Below are positions 1-6,370 of a stretch of DNA of 6,767 nt, in pieces. Positions within the stretch are counted from its first letter, which is position 1; every line of letters starts with the position of its first letter. Below the pieces are notes generated by a model. The model made no database searches and was not told where the DNA came from. It saw nothing but the letters and a program-made list of their open reading frames with translations. Source of the stretch: Clostridiaceae bacterium. GTDB lineage: Bacteria; Bacillota; Clostridia; Oscillospirales; Acutalibacteraceae. The position numbers and the translations under genes were made by a program. Location of the stretch: assembly GCA_904502175.1 (NCBI GenBank), contig CAJGDU010000061.1:1-6767 (forward strand). The letters are read 5' to 3'.

Positions 1-861
1 CTCCAGGATGGCCTTCAGGGTCGCGAAGTTGTCGTCGTCCTTCTGGAACGAGAGGTCGTCGACGAAAATGATGAACTTCAGCGGGTTCTCCCGCAGGTGT
101 TCCATGACCTTGGGGATGTCGTGGAGCTGGCTCTTTTTCAGTTCCAGAAGACGCAGTCCTTCGGACGCCAGTTCATTGGTGACCGCCTTGACGGAGGAGG
201 ACTTCCCGGTGCCCGCCGCGCCATATAACAGCGTGTTTGCCGCGGGTTTGCCCTCGAGGAGGGCCCGGGTGTTCCGGAGCAGCGTCTCCTTCTCCCGCTC
301 GTAGCCGATGAGGTCGGACAGCGTGCGGGTGTCGGGCGACAGAATGGGGACGATCTCTTCCCCTTCGAGCCGGAACATGTTGTGGTGGGCATACATGCCG
401 TACCCGGTGTTGCGGATGCGGGCGATGCGCCCCTCGTAGTCCTTCGCGAAGTCCCTTGCCGTCGTCTCATAGGGCGGCAGGTAGCCGGTGATACGGCGGG
501 GGTCCCGCTGGTGGACATAGGCCTGCAGGTCTTCCGTCTTCAGGTCGGAAAGGGCCTGGAACAGCTGCAGTTCCGCGTCCACGCAGGCCTGCAGCACCGC
601 CGGGACCTCTTCCCCGCGGGCCTTCAGGTTGACATAGCGGTTCTCGTCTTCCGCCGCCGCGTCCAGAAGATAGTCGGAAAAGTCGTAGTGGGTCCGGAAC
701 AGGGCCTTCACAAAGGCGGTGTATCGCTCCGTGAGACCGAACTCGCACGCGTCCTCCGGCGACAGGGCGCGCAGGGCGCCCAGCACCGGGCCCTCCGCCA
801 CATGGCGGAAAACCACGATGGTGTCGAGGTCGCGGATGAGACCTTCCACGTTCTTTTTCAT
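1..861 (-). CDS. DUF815-family AAA+ P-loop ATPase (partial, C-terminus off the left edge)
   Basis: An open frame of 287 codons runs from the ATG at 861 to the window edge without a stop. The product resembles the DUF815 family (PF05673) of P-loop ATPases, whose biological role is not established. Residues 1-190 form a soluble, mainly helical-looking N-terminal region with no signal peptide or membrane segment. The ATPase core follows: Walker A GAAGTGKSS at 214-222 and a Walker B-like FIIFVDDLSF at 263-272, followed by FATLKAILE at the edge. The DDLSF and LKAILE context is typical of DUF815. Arginine finger and C-terminal lid lie outside the window. The start is 7 bp after the ilvD stop, and the nearest Shine-Dalgarno-like AAGGA lies inside the end of ilvD, about 11 nt upstream, so translation is probably coupled to ilvD. 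Nothing in the sequence links the protein functionally to valine synthesis; co-transcription may be incidental. Family assignment is fairly secure, function unknown. Confidence 0.88.
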   Translation of the reverse strand, partial: MKKNVEGLIRDLDTIVVFRHVAEGPVLGALRALSPEDACEFGLTERYTAFVKALFRTHYDFSDYLLDAAAEDENRYVNLKARGEEVPAVLQACVDAELQLFQALSDLKTEDLQAYVHQRDPRRITGYLPPYETTARDFAKDYEGRIARIRNTGYGMYAHHNMFRLEGEEIVPILSPDTRTLSDLIGYEREKETLLRNTRALLEGKPAANTLLYGAAGTGKSSSVKAVTNELASEGLRLLELKKSQLHDIPKVMEHLRENPLKFIIFVDDLSFQKDDDNFATLKAILE

Positions 862-868
862 GGCTGCA

Positions 869-2536
869 TCAGTCCTTGATGTTGATGATGGCGCCGCGGT
901 CCGCGGAGGAGACCATCTTGGAGTAACGCTTCAGATAGCCGGTGATATGGTCTTTGGTCTTGATGGGCTCTTCGGCTTTCCGGCGCTCCAGTTCCTCTTC
1001 CGGGACTTTGAGCTCGATGGAGTACTCGGGGATGTTGATGGAGATGAGGTCTCCCTCATGGACCCAGGCGATGAGTCCGCCGTTGGCCGCCTCCGGAGAG
1101 ACGTGACCGATGGACGCGCCGCGGGTGGCGCCGGAGAACCGGCCGTCGGTGATGAGGGCGACTTCCTTGTCGAGGCCGGCGCCCGCGATGGCGGAGGTCG
1201 GAGACAGCATCTCTCTCATGCCGGGGCCGCCGGCGGGGCCTTCATAGCGGATGACCACGACGTCGCCGGAGTTGATCTGCTTGTCGTAGATGGCCTTGAT
1301 GGCCTCTTCCTCGCTCTCGAAGACGCGGGCCGGACCCTCGTGGACCAGCATTTCCTCGGACACGGCGCTTCTCTTGACGACGCAGCCGTCCGGCGCCAGG
1401 TTGCCGTAGAGGATGGCGATGCCGCCGGTCTTCGTGAAGGGGTTGTCCATATCGCGGATGACCTCATTGTCGGTCTTGAAGGCGCCTTCCAGGTTCTCCT
1501 GGAGGGTCTTGCCGGTGCAGGTCATGACGTCGGTGTTGATGAGGCCCGCTTCCGCCAGCTGTTTCAGCACGGCGTAGATGCCGCCGGCCTCGTTGAGGTC
1601 TTCCATGTAAGTGGGACCGGCCGGGGCCAGATGGCAGACGTTCGGCGTGGTCTCCGAGATCTCGTTGATGCGGTGCAGGTCGAAGTCGACATCGCACTCG
1701 TTGGCGATGGCGGGCAGGTGCAGGATGGTGTTGGTGGAACAGCCGAGGGCCATGTCGGTGGTGATGGCGTTCCAGATGGCGTCCTCGTTGAGGATGTCTC
1801 TCGCCCGGATGTTCTTGCGGACGAGGTCCATGACCTGCATGCCGGCTTCCTTCGCCAGCTTGATGCGGGCGGAGTACGGCGCCGGGATGGTACCGTTGCC
1901 GGAGAGGCCCATACCCATGACTTCCGTCAGGCAGTTCATGGAGTTGGCGGTGTACATGCCGGAGCAGGAACCGCAGGACGGGCAGGTCTTCTCCTCATAC
2001 TCGAGGAGTTTCGCGTCGTCGATTTTGCCGGCGGAGTAGGCGCCGACCGCCTCGAACATGCTGGACAGAGAGGTCTTGTGACCGCCCACGCGGCCGGCCA
2101 GCATGGGGCCGCCGGAGACGAAGATGGTGGGCAGGTTCAGACGGGCCGCGGCCATGAGGAGACCGGGCACGTTCTTGTCGCAGTTCGGGATCATGACGAG
2201 TCCGTCGAAGCCGTGGGCCTTGACCATCGCTTCAGTGGAGTCGGCGATGAGGTCTCTCGTGACGAGGGAATACTTCATGCCTTCGTGACCCATGGCGATG
2301 CCGTCGCAGACCGCGATGGCCGGGAACACGATGGGCGTGCCGCCGCCCATGGCGACGCCGACGCGGACGGCTTCCGTGATCTTGTCGAGGTTCATGTGGC
2401 CCGGGACGATCTCGTTATAAGAGCTGACGATGCCGATGAGCGGCCGGCTCAGCTCTTCCCTGGTGAGACCGAGGGCGTTGTACAGCGAGCGGTGAGGCGC
2501 GTTGCTGAAACCGTCGACAATGGTATCTTTGATCAT
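869..2536 (-). CDS. ilvD: Dihydroxyacid dehydratase IlvD
   Basis: A complete 555-residue IlvD, normal length for the IlvD/Edd family. It dehydrates 2,3-dihydroxyisovalerate and 2,3-dihydroxy-3-methylvalerate to the keto acids of valine and isoleucine, in the cytoplasm, using an iron-sulfur cluster and Mg2+. Both family signatures are visible: CDKNVPGLLMA at 119-129 and ALITDGRFSGAT at 460-471, where Ser468 corresponds to the proposed catalytic serine. Candidate cluster cysteines are Cys77 (AVCDGIAMGHEGM), Cys119 (PNCDK) and the CPSCGSC group at 185-191. Whether the cluster is 2Fe-2S or 4Fe-4S cannot be decided from sequence. The ATG at 2536 has AAAGGAG upstream with a 10-nt spacer, and the protein begins MIKDTIVDGFSNAPHRSLYN, as in other family members. 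It follows ilvC after 70 bp and is followed after 7 bp by the DUF815 gene. No damage is seen. Confidence 0.97.
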   Translation of the reverse strand: MIKDTIVDGFSNAPHRSLYNALGLTREELSRPLIGIVSSYNEIVPGHMNLDKITEAVRVGVAMGGGTPIVFPAIAVCDGIAMGHEGMKYSLVTRDLIADSTEAMVKAHGFDGLVMIPNCDKNVPGLLMAAARLNLPTIFVSGGPMLAGRVGGHKTSLSSMFEAVGAYSAGKIDDAKLLEYEEKTCPSCGSCSGMYTANSMNCLTEVMGMGLSGNGTIPAPYSARIKLAKEAGMQVMDLVRKNIRARDILNEDAIWNAITTDMALGCSTNTILHLPAIANECDVDFDLHRINEISETTPNVCHLAPAGPTYMEDLNEAGGIYAVLKQLAEAGLINTDVMTCTGKTLQENLEGAFKTDNEVIRDMDNPFTKTGGIAILYGNLAPDGCVVKRSAVSEEMLVHEGPARVFESEEEAIKAIYDKQINSGDVVVIRYEGPAGGPGMREMLSPTSAIAGAGLDKEVALITDGRFSGATRGASIGHVSPEAANGGLIAWVHEGDLISINIPEYSIELKVPEEELERRKAEEPIKTKDHITGYLKRYSKMVSSADRGAIINIKD

Positions 2537-2562
2537 TGGGATGCAACTCCTTTCAGGATAAA

Positions 2563-2594
2563 CAGGGGCGCAGAGCCTCGCGGTCTGCGCCCTG
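2563..2594 (-). promoter_or_regulatory. GC-rich hairpin between ilvC and ilvD
   Basis: In the 70-bp ilvC-ilvD gap, bases 2563-2574 pair with 2584-2594 as an 11-bp stem with one bulged G, around a 9-nt loop. In the operon mRNA the hairpin starts 12 nt after the ilvC stop and is followed by CUGUUUAUCC, which is too poor in U for a strong intrinsic terminator. It could be a weak terminator, a barrier to 3' exonucleases protecting ilvC mRNA, or a processing site. The structure is seen in the sequence; the role is inferred. Confidence 0.7.
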
Positions 2595-2606
2595 GTAAAG
2601 TTATGG

Positions 2607-3626
2607 TCAGTTGTTGATGAGCTTGTCTTCGTCGGACCAGCTGTAGAGGGCGCGGACGTCTTTGCCGACGACCTCGACCTGATGCTCGGCCGCTTTCTTT
2701 CTCATGGCCTGGAAGTGGACCTGACCGCCGGCCTCGGACATGTCGAGAAGGAACTCCTTCGCGAAGGTGCCGTCCTGGATGTCGGCGAGGATCTTCTTCA
2801 TAGTAGCCTTGGTCTCATCGGTGATGATTTTCGGACCGGTGACGTAGTCGCCATACTCCGCGGTGTTGGAGATGGAATAACGCATGCCGGCGAAACCGCT
2901 CTGATAGATGAGGTCGACGATGAGTTTCATCTCATGGACGCACTCGAAGTAAGCGTTTCTGGGGTCGTAACCGGCTTCGACCAGGGTCTCGAAGCCAGCC
3001 TGCATGAGGGCGCAGACGCCGCCGCAGAGGACAGCCTGTTCACCAAAGAGGTCGGTCTCGGTCTCGGTGCGGAAGGTGGTCTCGAGGACACCCGCGCGGG
3101 CACCGCCGATGCCGGCGGCATAGGCAAGGCCGATATCCCAGGCTTCACCGGAAGCATCCTGCTCCACGGCGATGAGGCAGGGCGTGCCCTTGCCGGCCTG
3201 ATACTCGGAGCGGACCGTGTGGCCCGGAGCCTTCGGCGCGATCATGATGACGTCGACGAATGCCGGCGGCTTGATGCAGCCAAAGTGGATATTGAAACCG
3301 TGGGCGAAGGCAAGGACGTTGCCCTCTTCCAGGTTCGGTTCGATGGACTCTTTATAGAGCTTGGCCTGCTTCTCATCGTTGATGAGGATCATGATGATGT
3401 CGGCCTTCTTGGCAGCTTCGGCAGCCGTGTAGACTTCCATGCCCTGCTCTTCGGCTTTCTTCCAGCTTCTGGAGCCTTCATACAGACCGATGATGACTTT
3501 GACGCCGGACTCTTTCAGGTTCAGCGCGTGGGCGTGGCCCTGAGAACCGTAGCCGATGATGGCAACGGTCTTGCCGTCGAGTTTGGAGATATCGCAATCT
3601 GCTTCATAGAAAATACGATTTGCCAT
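2607..3626 (-). CDS. ilvC: Ketol-acid reductoisomerase IlvC (class I)
   Basis: A complete 339-residue short-form (class I) ketol-acid reductoisomerase. It isomerises and reduces acetolactate or acetohydroxybutyrate to the dihydroxy acids, using a nicotinamide cofactor and two Mg2+ ions. The N-terminal Rossmann domain shows GYGSQGHAHALNL at 25-37. The loop that decides cofactor preference reads GLYEGSRSW (47-55): the two serines common in NADPH enzymes are present, but the usual Arg after GL is Tyr49, followed by Glu50. Other conserved parts are AHGFNIHF at 108-115, APKAPGHTVR at 130-139, the metal ligands Asp192 and Glu196 in TETETDLFGEQ, the second-domain acids Glu228 and Glu232 in ECVHEMKLIVDLIY, and Ser251 in RYSISNTAEYGD. 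The start at 3626 has AAAAGGGG 9 nt upstream. The gene is separated from ilvN by a 98-bp gap holding a likely promoter, so it can be transcribed both from the operon promoter and on its own. Confidence 0.97.
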   Translation of the reverse strand: MANRIFYEADCDISKLDGKTVAIIGYGSQGHAHALNLKESGVKVIIGLYEGSRSWKKAEEQGMEVYTAAEAAKKADIIMILINDEKQAKLYKESIEPNLEEGNVLAFAHGFNIHFGCIKPPAFVDVIMIAPKAPGHTVRSEYQAGKGTPCLIAVEQDASGEAWDIGLAYAAGIGGARAGVLETTFRTETETDLFGEQAVLCGGVCALMQAGFETLVEAGYDPRNAYFECVHEMKLIVDLIYQSGFAGMRYSISNTAEYGDYVTGPKIITDETKATMKKILADIQDGTFAKEFLLDMSEAGGQVHFQAMRKKAAEHQVEVVGKDVRALYSWSDEDKLINN

Positions 3627-3678
3627 TGGTGAAAAACCCCTTTTCGTTTCTTTTAAAGAATTTAATATGCTGAAAAAG

Positions 3679-3706
3679 ATTATACGCCAATTCCGATAAA
3701 TCGCAA
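3679..3706 (-). promoter_or_regulatory. Internal sigma-A promoter ahead of ilvC
   Basis: Reading the minus strand, TTGCGA (3706-3701) and a perfect TATAAT (3684-3679) are separated by 16 bp, with AT-rich sequence downstream and about 50 bp to the ilvC start. The -10 is consensus and the -35 matches four of six bases. It would drive ilvC, ilvD and the DUF815 gene independently of the T-box. The -35 lies inside a pair of inverted repeats (3693-3723), a usual place for a repressor site. No transcript evidence is available. Confidence 0.65.
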
Positions 3707-3723
3707 GTGTTATCGGGCGATTT
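3693..3723. repeat. Two interlocked inverted repeats at the ilvC promoter
   Basis: CCGATAA (3693-3699) is the exact reverse complement of TTATCGG (3710-3716), and AAATCGC (3698-3704) is the exact reverse complement of GCGATTT (3717-3723). The two 7-bp pairs interleave and share bases 3698-3699, so in RNA only one hairpin could form at a time. The block runs from the ilvN stop codon into the spacer of the ilvC promoter and covers its -35 element. It is either an operator region or a two-state RNA switch in the ilvN-ilvC read-through transcript. No U-run follows either hairpin, so a terminator is unlikely. Confidence 0.6.
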
Positions 3724-3724
3724 G

Positions 3725-4255
3725 TCAGAAGAGGTCCGGTGTGTCGAGCATGCTGCCGCTGCCCTTGCTGAGGGCGATGATGCCGGAACGGCAGGACTCG
3801 ATGATGCCGACGGGACGGATCATCTCGATGAACGCGTCGATCTTGTCGGAGGTACCGGTGACCTCGATGCCGAGGGACGAGGTGGAATAATCGATGATCT
3901 TCGCCTTGAAAATGTCCACGCAGCTCATGATGAGCTGGTGCTGGTCGGCGGCGTTCCCCACCTTGATGAGGAGCAGTTCGCGCTCGATGATGTCCTTCTC
4001 GTCGAGGATCTCGACCTTTTTGACGTTGTGGAGCTTGCGGAGCTGGTTGAGCATCTGGGCTCTCGCGTACCCGTCACCGCTCATGGAGAGGGTGATGCGG
4101 GAGTACTCCGGAGACTCGGTGACACCGACCGTAAGGGCATCGATGTTGAAGCCCCGGCGGGTGAACATGCTGGTGACCCGGGTCAGGACGCCGAATTTGT
4201 TGTCGACGTAAATGGCAATGACGAATTTCGTCTCATCTTTTTTGATATCGGCCAT
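3725..4255 (-). CDS. ilvN: Acetohydroxyacid synthase regulatory (small) subunit IlvN
   Basis: The regulatory subunit that binds IlvB, raises its activity and confers feedback inhibition by valine. The 176-residue product starts MADIKKDETKF. An N-terminal ACT domain covers roughly residues 10-85, with NKFGVLTRV at 19-27 and RRGFNIDAL at 33-41. Asn19, Gly22 and Asn37 align with the valine-binding loop known from E. coli IlvH, which suggests that feedback inhibition is retained. The C-terminal half carries IERELLLIKV (90-99) and RPVGIIESCRSG (147-158), both typical of the family. An in-frame ATG at 4264 would overlap ilvB by 8 bp and add MTE. I prefer 4255 because GGAG (4268-4265) abuts the ATG at 4264 but lies 9 nt from the ATG at 4255. 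The ilvB stop (4259-4257) and this start form TGA-A-ATG, an arrangement suited to translational coupling and near-equal subunit synthesis. Confidence 0.93.
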   Translation of the reverse strand: MADIKKDETKFVIAIYVDNKFGVLTRVTSMFTRRGFNIDALTVGVTESPEYSRITLSMSGDGYARAQMLNQLRKLHNVKKVEILDEKDIIERELLLIKVGNAADQHQLIMSCVDIFKAKIIDYSTSSLGIEVTGTSDKIDAFIEMIRPVGIIESCRSGIIALSKGSGSMLDTPDLF

Positions 4256-4256
4256 T

Positions 4257-5930
4257 TCAGTCATCTCCTCTCTCGGTGACCATGTCTTTGACCGTCTGTC
4301 CGGCCGGGATCATGGGCAGTACGAATTCATCTTTGTCGATCCGGCAGTCGATGAGCGTGACTTTGCCGGAGTGATAGGCTTTTTCGAAAGCTTCACGGAA
4401 CTCTTCGACCGTCTCGGTGACCACGCCTTCCGCGCCGAAGGCCTCCGCCAGTTTGACGTAGTCGGGCGCGCGTTTCTCGAGCACGGTGTTGGAGTAGCGC
4501 TTGCCGTAGAACAGCGTCTGCCACTGGCGGACCATGCCGAGCACGTGGTTGTTCATGATGACGACGGTCAGAGGCAGTCCGTACAGGACGGAAGTCATGA
4601 CCTCGTTGAGGTTCATGCCGAAGGAACCGTCGCCCGTGATGAGGACGGTGGGCACTTTCGTGGCGACAGCCGCGCCTTCCGCGGCGCCCATGCCGAAGCC
4701 CATGGTGCCGAGTCCGCCGCTGGAGACGAACTTGCGGGGTTTCCGGAACTTCAGATACTGGGCGGCCCACATCTGGTGCTGTCCGACGTCGGTGGCGACG
4801 ACGGTGTCATCGGACTTGATGTCGTTGATGACTTCGATGATGTCTTTCGGGTCGGTGCCGAGGGTCTTGGCGTGGAGGCCTTTCTCCTTCTCGACCAGTC
4901 CGTTCACGTGGGCGATCCACTCAGGGTGCTCCTGCTTCTCGAGGGTGCGGAGCAGGATGGGCAGGGTGACGCGTAAATCGCCCCGGACCCCGATGTCGGC
5001 GTCGACGTTCTTGGAGATCTCCGCGAAGTCCACGTCGAGGTGGATGATGGTGGCGTCCTTGCAGAACTCGGACGTCTTGCCGGTCACGCGGTCCGAGAAC
5101 CGGGTGCCGATGGCAATGATGAGGTCGGCGTCTGCCTGGGCAATGGTGGAGGCGTAATGGCCGTGCATACCGACCATGCCGAGGTAACGCGGGTTGTCAT
5201 TGGAAATGGCAGAGATGCCCATGAGCGACGTGCCGATGACGGCGTCGATCTTGTCGGCCAGCTTCTCAACATCCTGATACGCTTCCGCGGCGAACACACC
5301 GCCGCCGATGTAGAGGTACGGACGCTCCGCCTTGGCGATGGCTTCCGCGGCCTCCTGGATGCGGTTCTCCTGCGGCTGGATGCGGTCGAAGGGACGGGAC
5401 GGGCCCTGGGGCTCGAAGTCCGTGACCATGTTCTGGACATCTTTCGGGATATCGATGAGGACCGGGCCGGGGCGGTCAGACTTCGCGATCTTGAAGGCTT
5501 CCCGCATGACTTCCGGAAGCTCGTCGATGTTGTTGACGAAATAGTTGTGTTTGGTGATGGGCAGCGTGATGCCGGTGATGTCGACTTCCTGGAAACTGTC
5601 CTTGCCCACCATGGGACGGCCGACGTTGCCGGTGATGGCGACGACCGGGATGGAATCGAGCATGGCGGTAGCGATACCGGTGACAAGGTTCGTGGCGCCG
5701 GGGCCCGAAGTGGCCAGTACGACACCCACCTTCCCCGTGGCTCTGGCATAGCCGTCCGCCGCGTGGGCGGCGTGCTGCTCATGGGACACCAGGACATGGT
5801 TGATGCGGTCCGAGCGCGCGTAGAGCGCGTCATAGATATCGAGGACCGTACCGCCCGGATATCCGAAGATGTCCGTGACTCCCTGATCGATGAGGGACTC
5901 GATGACGATTTCCGCGCCTTTCAGTTTCAT
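4257..5930 (-). CDS. ilvB: Acetohydroxyacid (acetolactate) synthase catalytic subunit IlvB
   Basis: A complete 557-residue, thiamine diphosphate-dependent large subunit that condenses pyruvate with pyruvate (to acetolactate) or 2-ketobutyrate (to acetohydroxybutyrate), the first common step. Domain order is normal. The N-terminal PYR domain has GYPGG at 23-27 and catalytic Glu51 in VSHEQHAAHAADGYARATG. ATSGPGATNLVTG is at 73-85, and DSFQEVD at 111-117 carries Phe113 and Gln114. The middle FAD-binding domain has IAIGTRFSDRVTG around 272-284. The C-terminal PP domain shows the ThDP-Mg motif GDGSFGMN (433-440) ending in NN (460-461), and VRQWQ at 467-471 with Trp470, the tryptophan tied to 2-ketobutyrate preference in biosynthetic synthases. 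FAD motifs, the tryptophan and linkage to ilvN argue against a catabolic AlsS-type enzyme. The start at 5930 has AAGGAG with a 9-nt spacer. It is the first gene after the T-box leader. Confidence 0.97.
   Translation of the reverse strand: MKLKGAEIVIESLIDQGVTDIFGYPGGTVLDIYDALYARSDRINHVLVSHEQHAAHAADGYARATGKVGVVLATSGPGATNLVTGIATAMLDSIPVVAITGNVGRPMVGKDSFQEVDITGITLPITKHNYFVNNIDELPEVMREAFKIAKSDRPGPVLIDIPKDVQNMVTDFEPQGPSRPFDRIQPQENRIQEAAEAIAKAERPYLYIGGGVFAAEAYQDVEKLADKIDAVIGTSLMGISAISNDNPRYLGMVGMHGHYASTIAQADADLIIAIGTRFSDRVTGKTSEFCKDATIIHLDVDFAEISKNVDADIGVRGDLRVTLPILLRTLEKQEHPEWIAHVNGLVEKEKGLHAKTLGTDPKDIIEVINDIKSDDTVVATDVGQHQMWAAQYLKFRKPRKFVSSGGLGTMGFGMGAAEGAAVATKVPTVLITGDGSFGMNLNEVMTSVLYGLPLTVVIMNNHVLGMVRQWQTLFYGKRYSNTVLEKRAPDYVKLAEAFGAEGVVTETVEEFREAFEKAYHSGKVTLIDCRIDKDEFVLPMIPAGQTVKDMVTERGDD
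4265..4272 (-). promoter_or_regulatory. Ribosome binding site of ilvN, within the end of ilvB
   Basis: GAGAGGAG on the minus strand lies in the last codons of ilvB. It touches the ATG at 4264 but sits 9 nt from the ATG at 4255, which makes 4255 the better ilvN start. Confidence 0.7.
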
Positions 5931-5974
5931 AGTGCATGACTCCTTCTTCTTGGATTGTGCGGCCGAATGGGTAT

Positions 5975-6020
5975 AAAAAAATCTCTACCCAAACGACCTT
6001 CACGGTTTCGGATAAAGAGA
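5975..6020 (-). terminator. Intrinsic terminator of the T-box leader
   Basis: In the RNA, UCUCU (6020-6016), a UU bulge and AUCCGAA pair with UUUGGGUAGAGA ending at 5982, with a short ACC/GGU extension closing a GUGAA loop. Seven U residues follow (5981-5975). The 5' arm shares bases 6014-6020 with the antiterminator, so the two structures exclude each other. It lies 45 nt before the ilvB start. Confidence 0.92.
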
Positions 6021-6254
6021 CGAAGATATGATGACACTCCGCGGTACCACTCTTTTTGGCGAGATACGCCCACTCTGTACACGTCCAGCAACGTGCGCCT
6101 CGTTAACGGGAGGACCCGGCCCGGCCTACTTGGTTCAGCCGAACGGCTCCGGGAGGACTTATACCGCCGGTTCCGCTGCTGTCTTGCACATGACCGACAG
6201 CTCTCTGAAAACTTTCCCGGGGCTTTATTCCCTTCACAGCCTTTTCTTTTATTT
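5975..6254 (-). promoter_or_regulatory. T-box riboswitch leader of the ilv operon (probable valine specifier)
   Basis: The leader RNA senses uncharged tRNA and permits read-through into ilvB. The T-box AGAGUGGUACCGCGG occupies 6053-6039; its UGGU (6049-6046) would pair with a tRNA ending ACCA, matching discriminator A73. Stem I is recognisable: base helix GGCU (6241-6238) with AGCC (6148-6145), a GUGA/GGA kink-turn, helix GGGA/UCCC, then the AGAGAG motif (6206-6201) and a distal stem GCUGUC/GACAGC (6201-6196 with 6183-6178) closing a GGUCAUGUGCAA loop. Aligned by helix geometry to glycine T-boxes, the specifier position holds GUC (6158-6156), a valine codon. A CUC leucine triplet begins 3 nt later (6155-6153) but would shorten the helix below. 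Linker hairpins CACGU/ACGUG and GGCG/CGCC precede the T-box. The antiterminator pairs 6055-6050 with 6019-6014 and 6041-6037 with 6025-6021, which excludes the terminator. T-box identity is near certain; the specifier is inference. Confidence 0.95.
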
Positions 6255-6260
6255 GTTCGT

Positions 6261-6290
6261 ATTCTACAACAATTTAAAAACGGCTGTCAA
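6261..6290 (-). promoter_or_regulatory. Sigma-A promoter of the ilv operon
   Basis: On the minus strand a perfect TTGACA (6290-6285) is followed after 18 bp by TAGAAT (6266-6261). Transcription would start near an A at 6254-6253, just ahead of T-box Stem I. Sequence upstream of the -35 carries A/T runs that could serve as an UP element. Confidence 0.85.
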
Positions 6291-6341
6291 GGATGTTTTC
6301 AAAAAAGGGATAAAAGTATGCCTATATTTACTGATTTCCTC

Positions 6342-6370
6342 TTTAGTGGTATGTTTTTTTATGATATAAT
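6342..6370 (+). promoter_or_regulatory. Extended -10 promoter of the divergent oxidoreductase gene
   Basis: TGATATAAT (6362-6370) is a consensus extended -10 element. A weak -35 candidate, TTTAGT (6342-6347), lies 17 bp upstream. Transcription would start near 6377, leaving an untranslated leader of about 110 nt. It is back-to-back with the ilv promoter, with the -35 regions about 50 bp apart. Confidence 0.75.

Noticed and set aside
2563..2594. The ilvC-ilvD hairpin as a full operon terminator
   Set aside because: Only a short interrupted U-run follows, and ilvD with its own good ribosome binding site continues directly after it, so complete termination is unlikely.
719..2617. A 632-codon open frame on the plus strand across ilvD
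   Set aside because: It is antisense to a complete, motif-rich ilvD. Its composition (many Asp, Gly, Val, His, Ala) is what the reverse of GC-rich coding sequence yields, and it has no recognisable domain or ribosome binding site.
2682..3632. A 316-codon open frame on the plus strand across ilvC
   Set aside because: Antisense shadow of ilvC with the same biased composition and no family motifs.
5040..5939. A 299-codon plus-strand frame across ilvB (and another at 4212-4976)
   Set aside because: Both lie opposite conserved ilvB/ilvN coding sequence and carry no recognisable protein features.
6267..6341. Possible CodY or other branched-chain amino acid regulator box in the AT-rich divergent promoter region
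   Set aside because: No stretch is close to the CodY consensus AATTTTCWGAAAATT, and the A/T runs are adequately explained as promoter and UP-element sequence.
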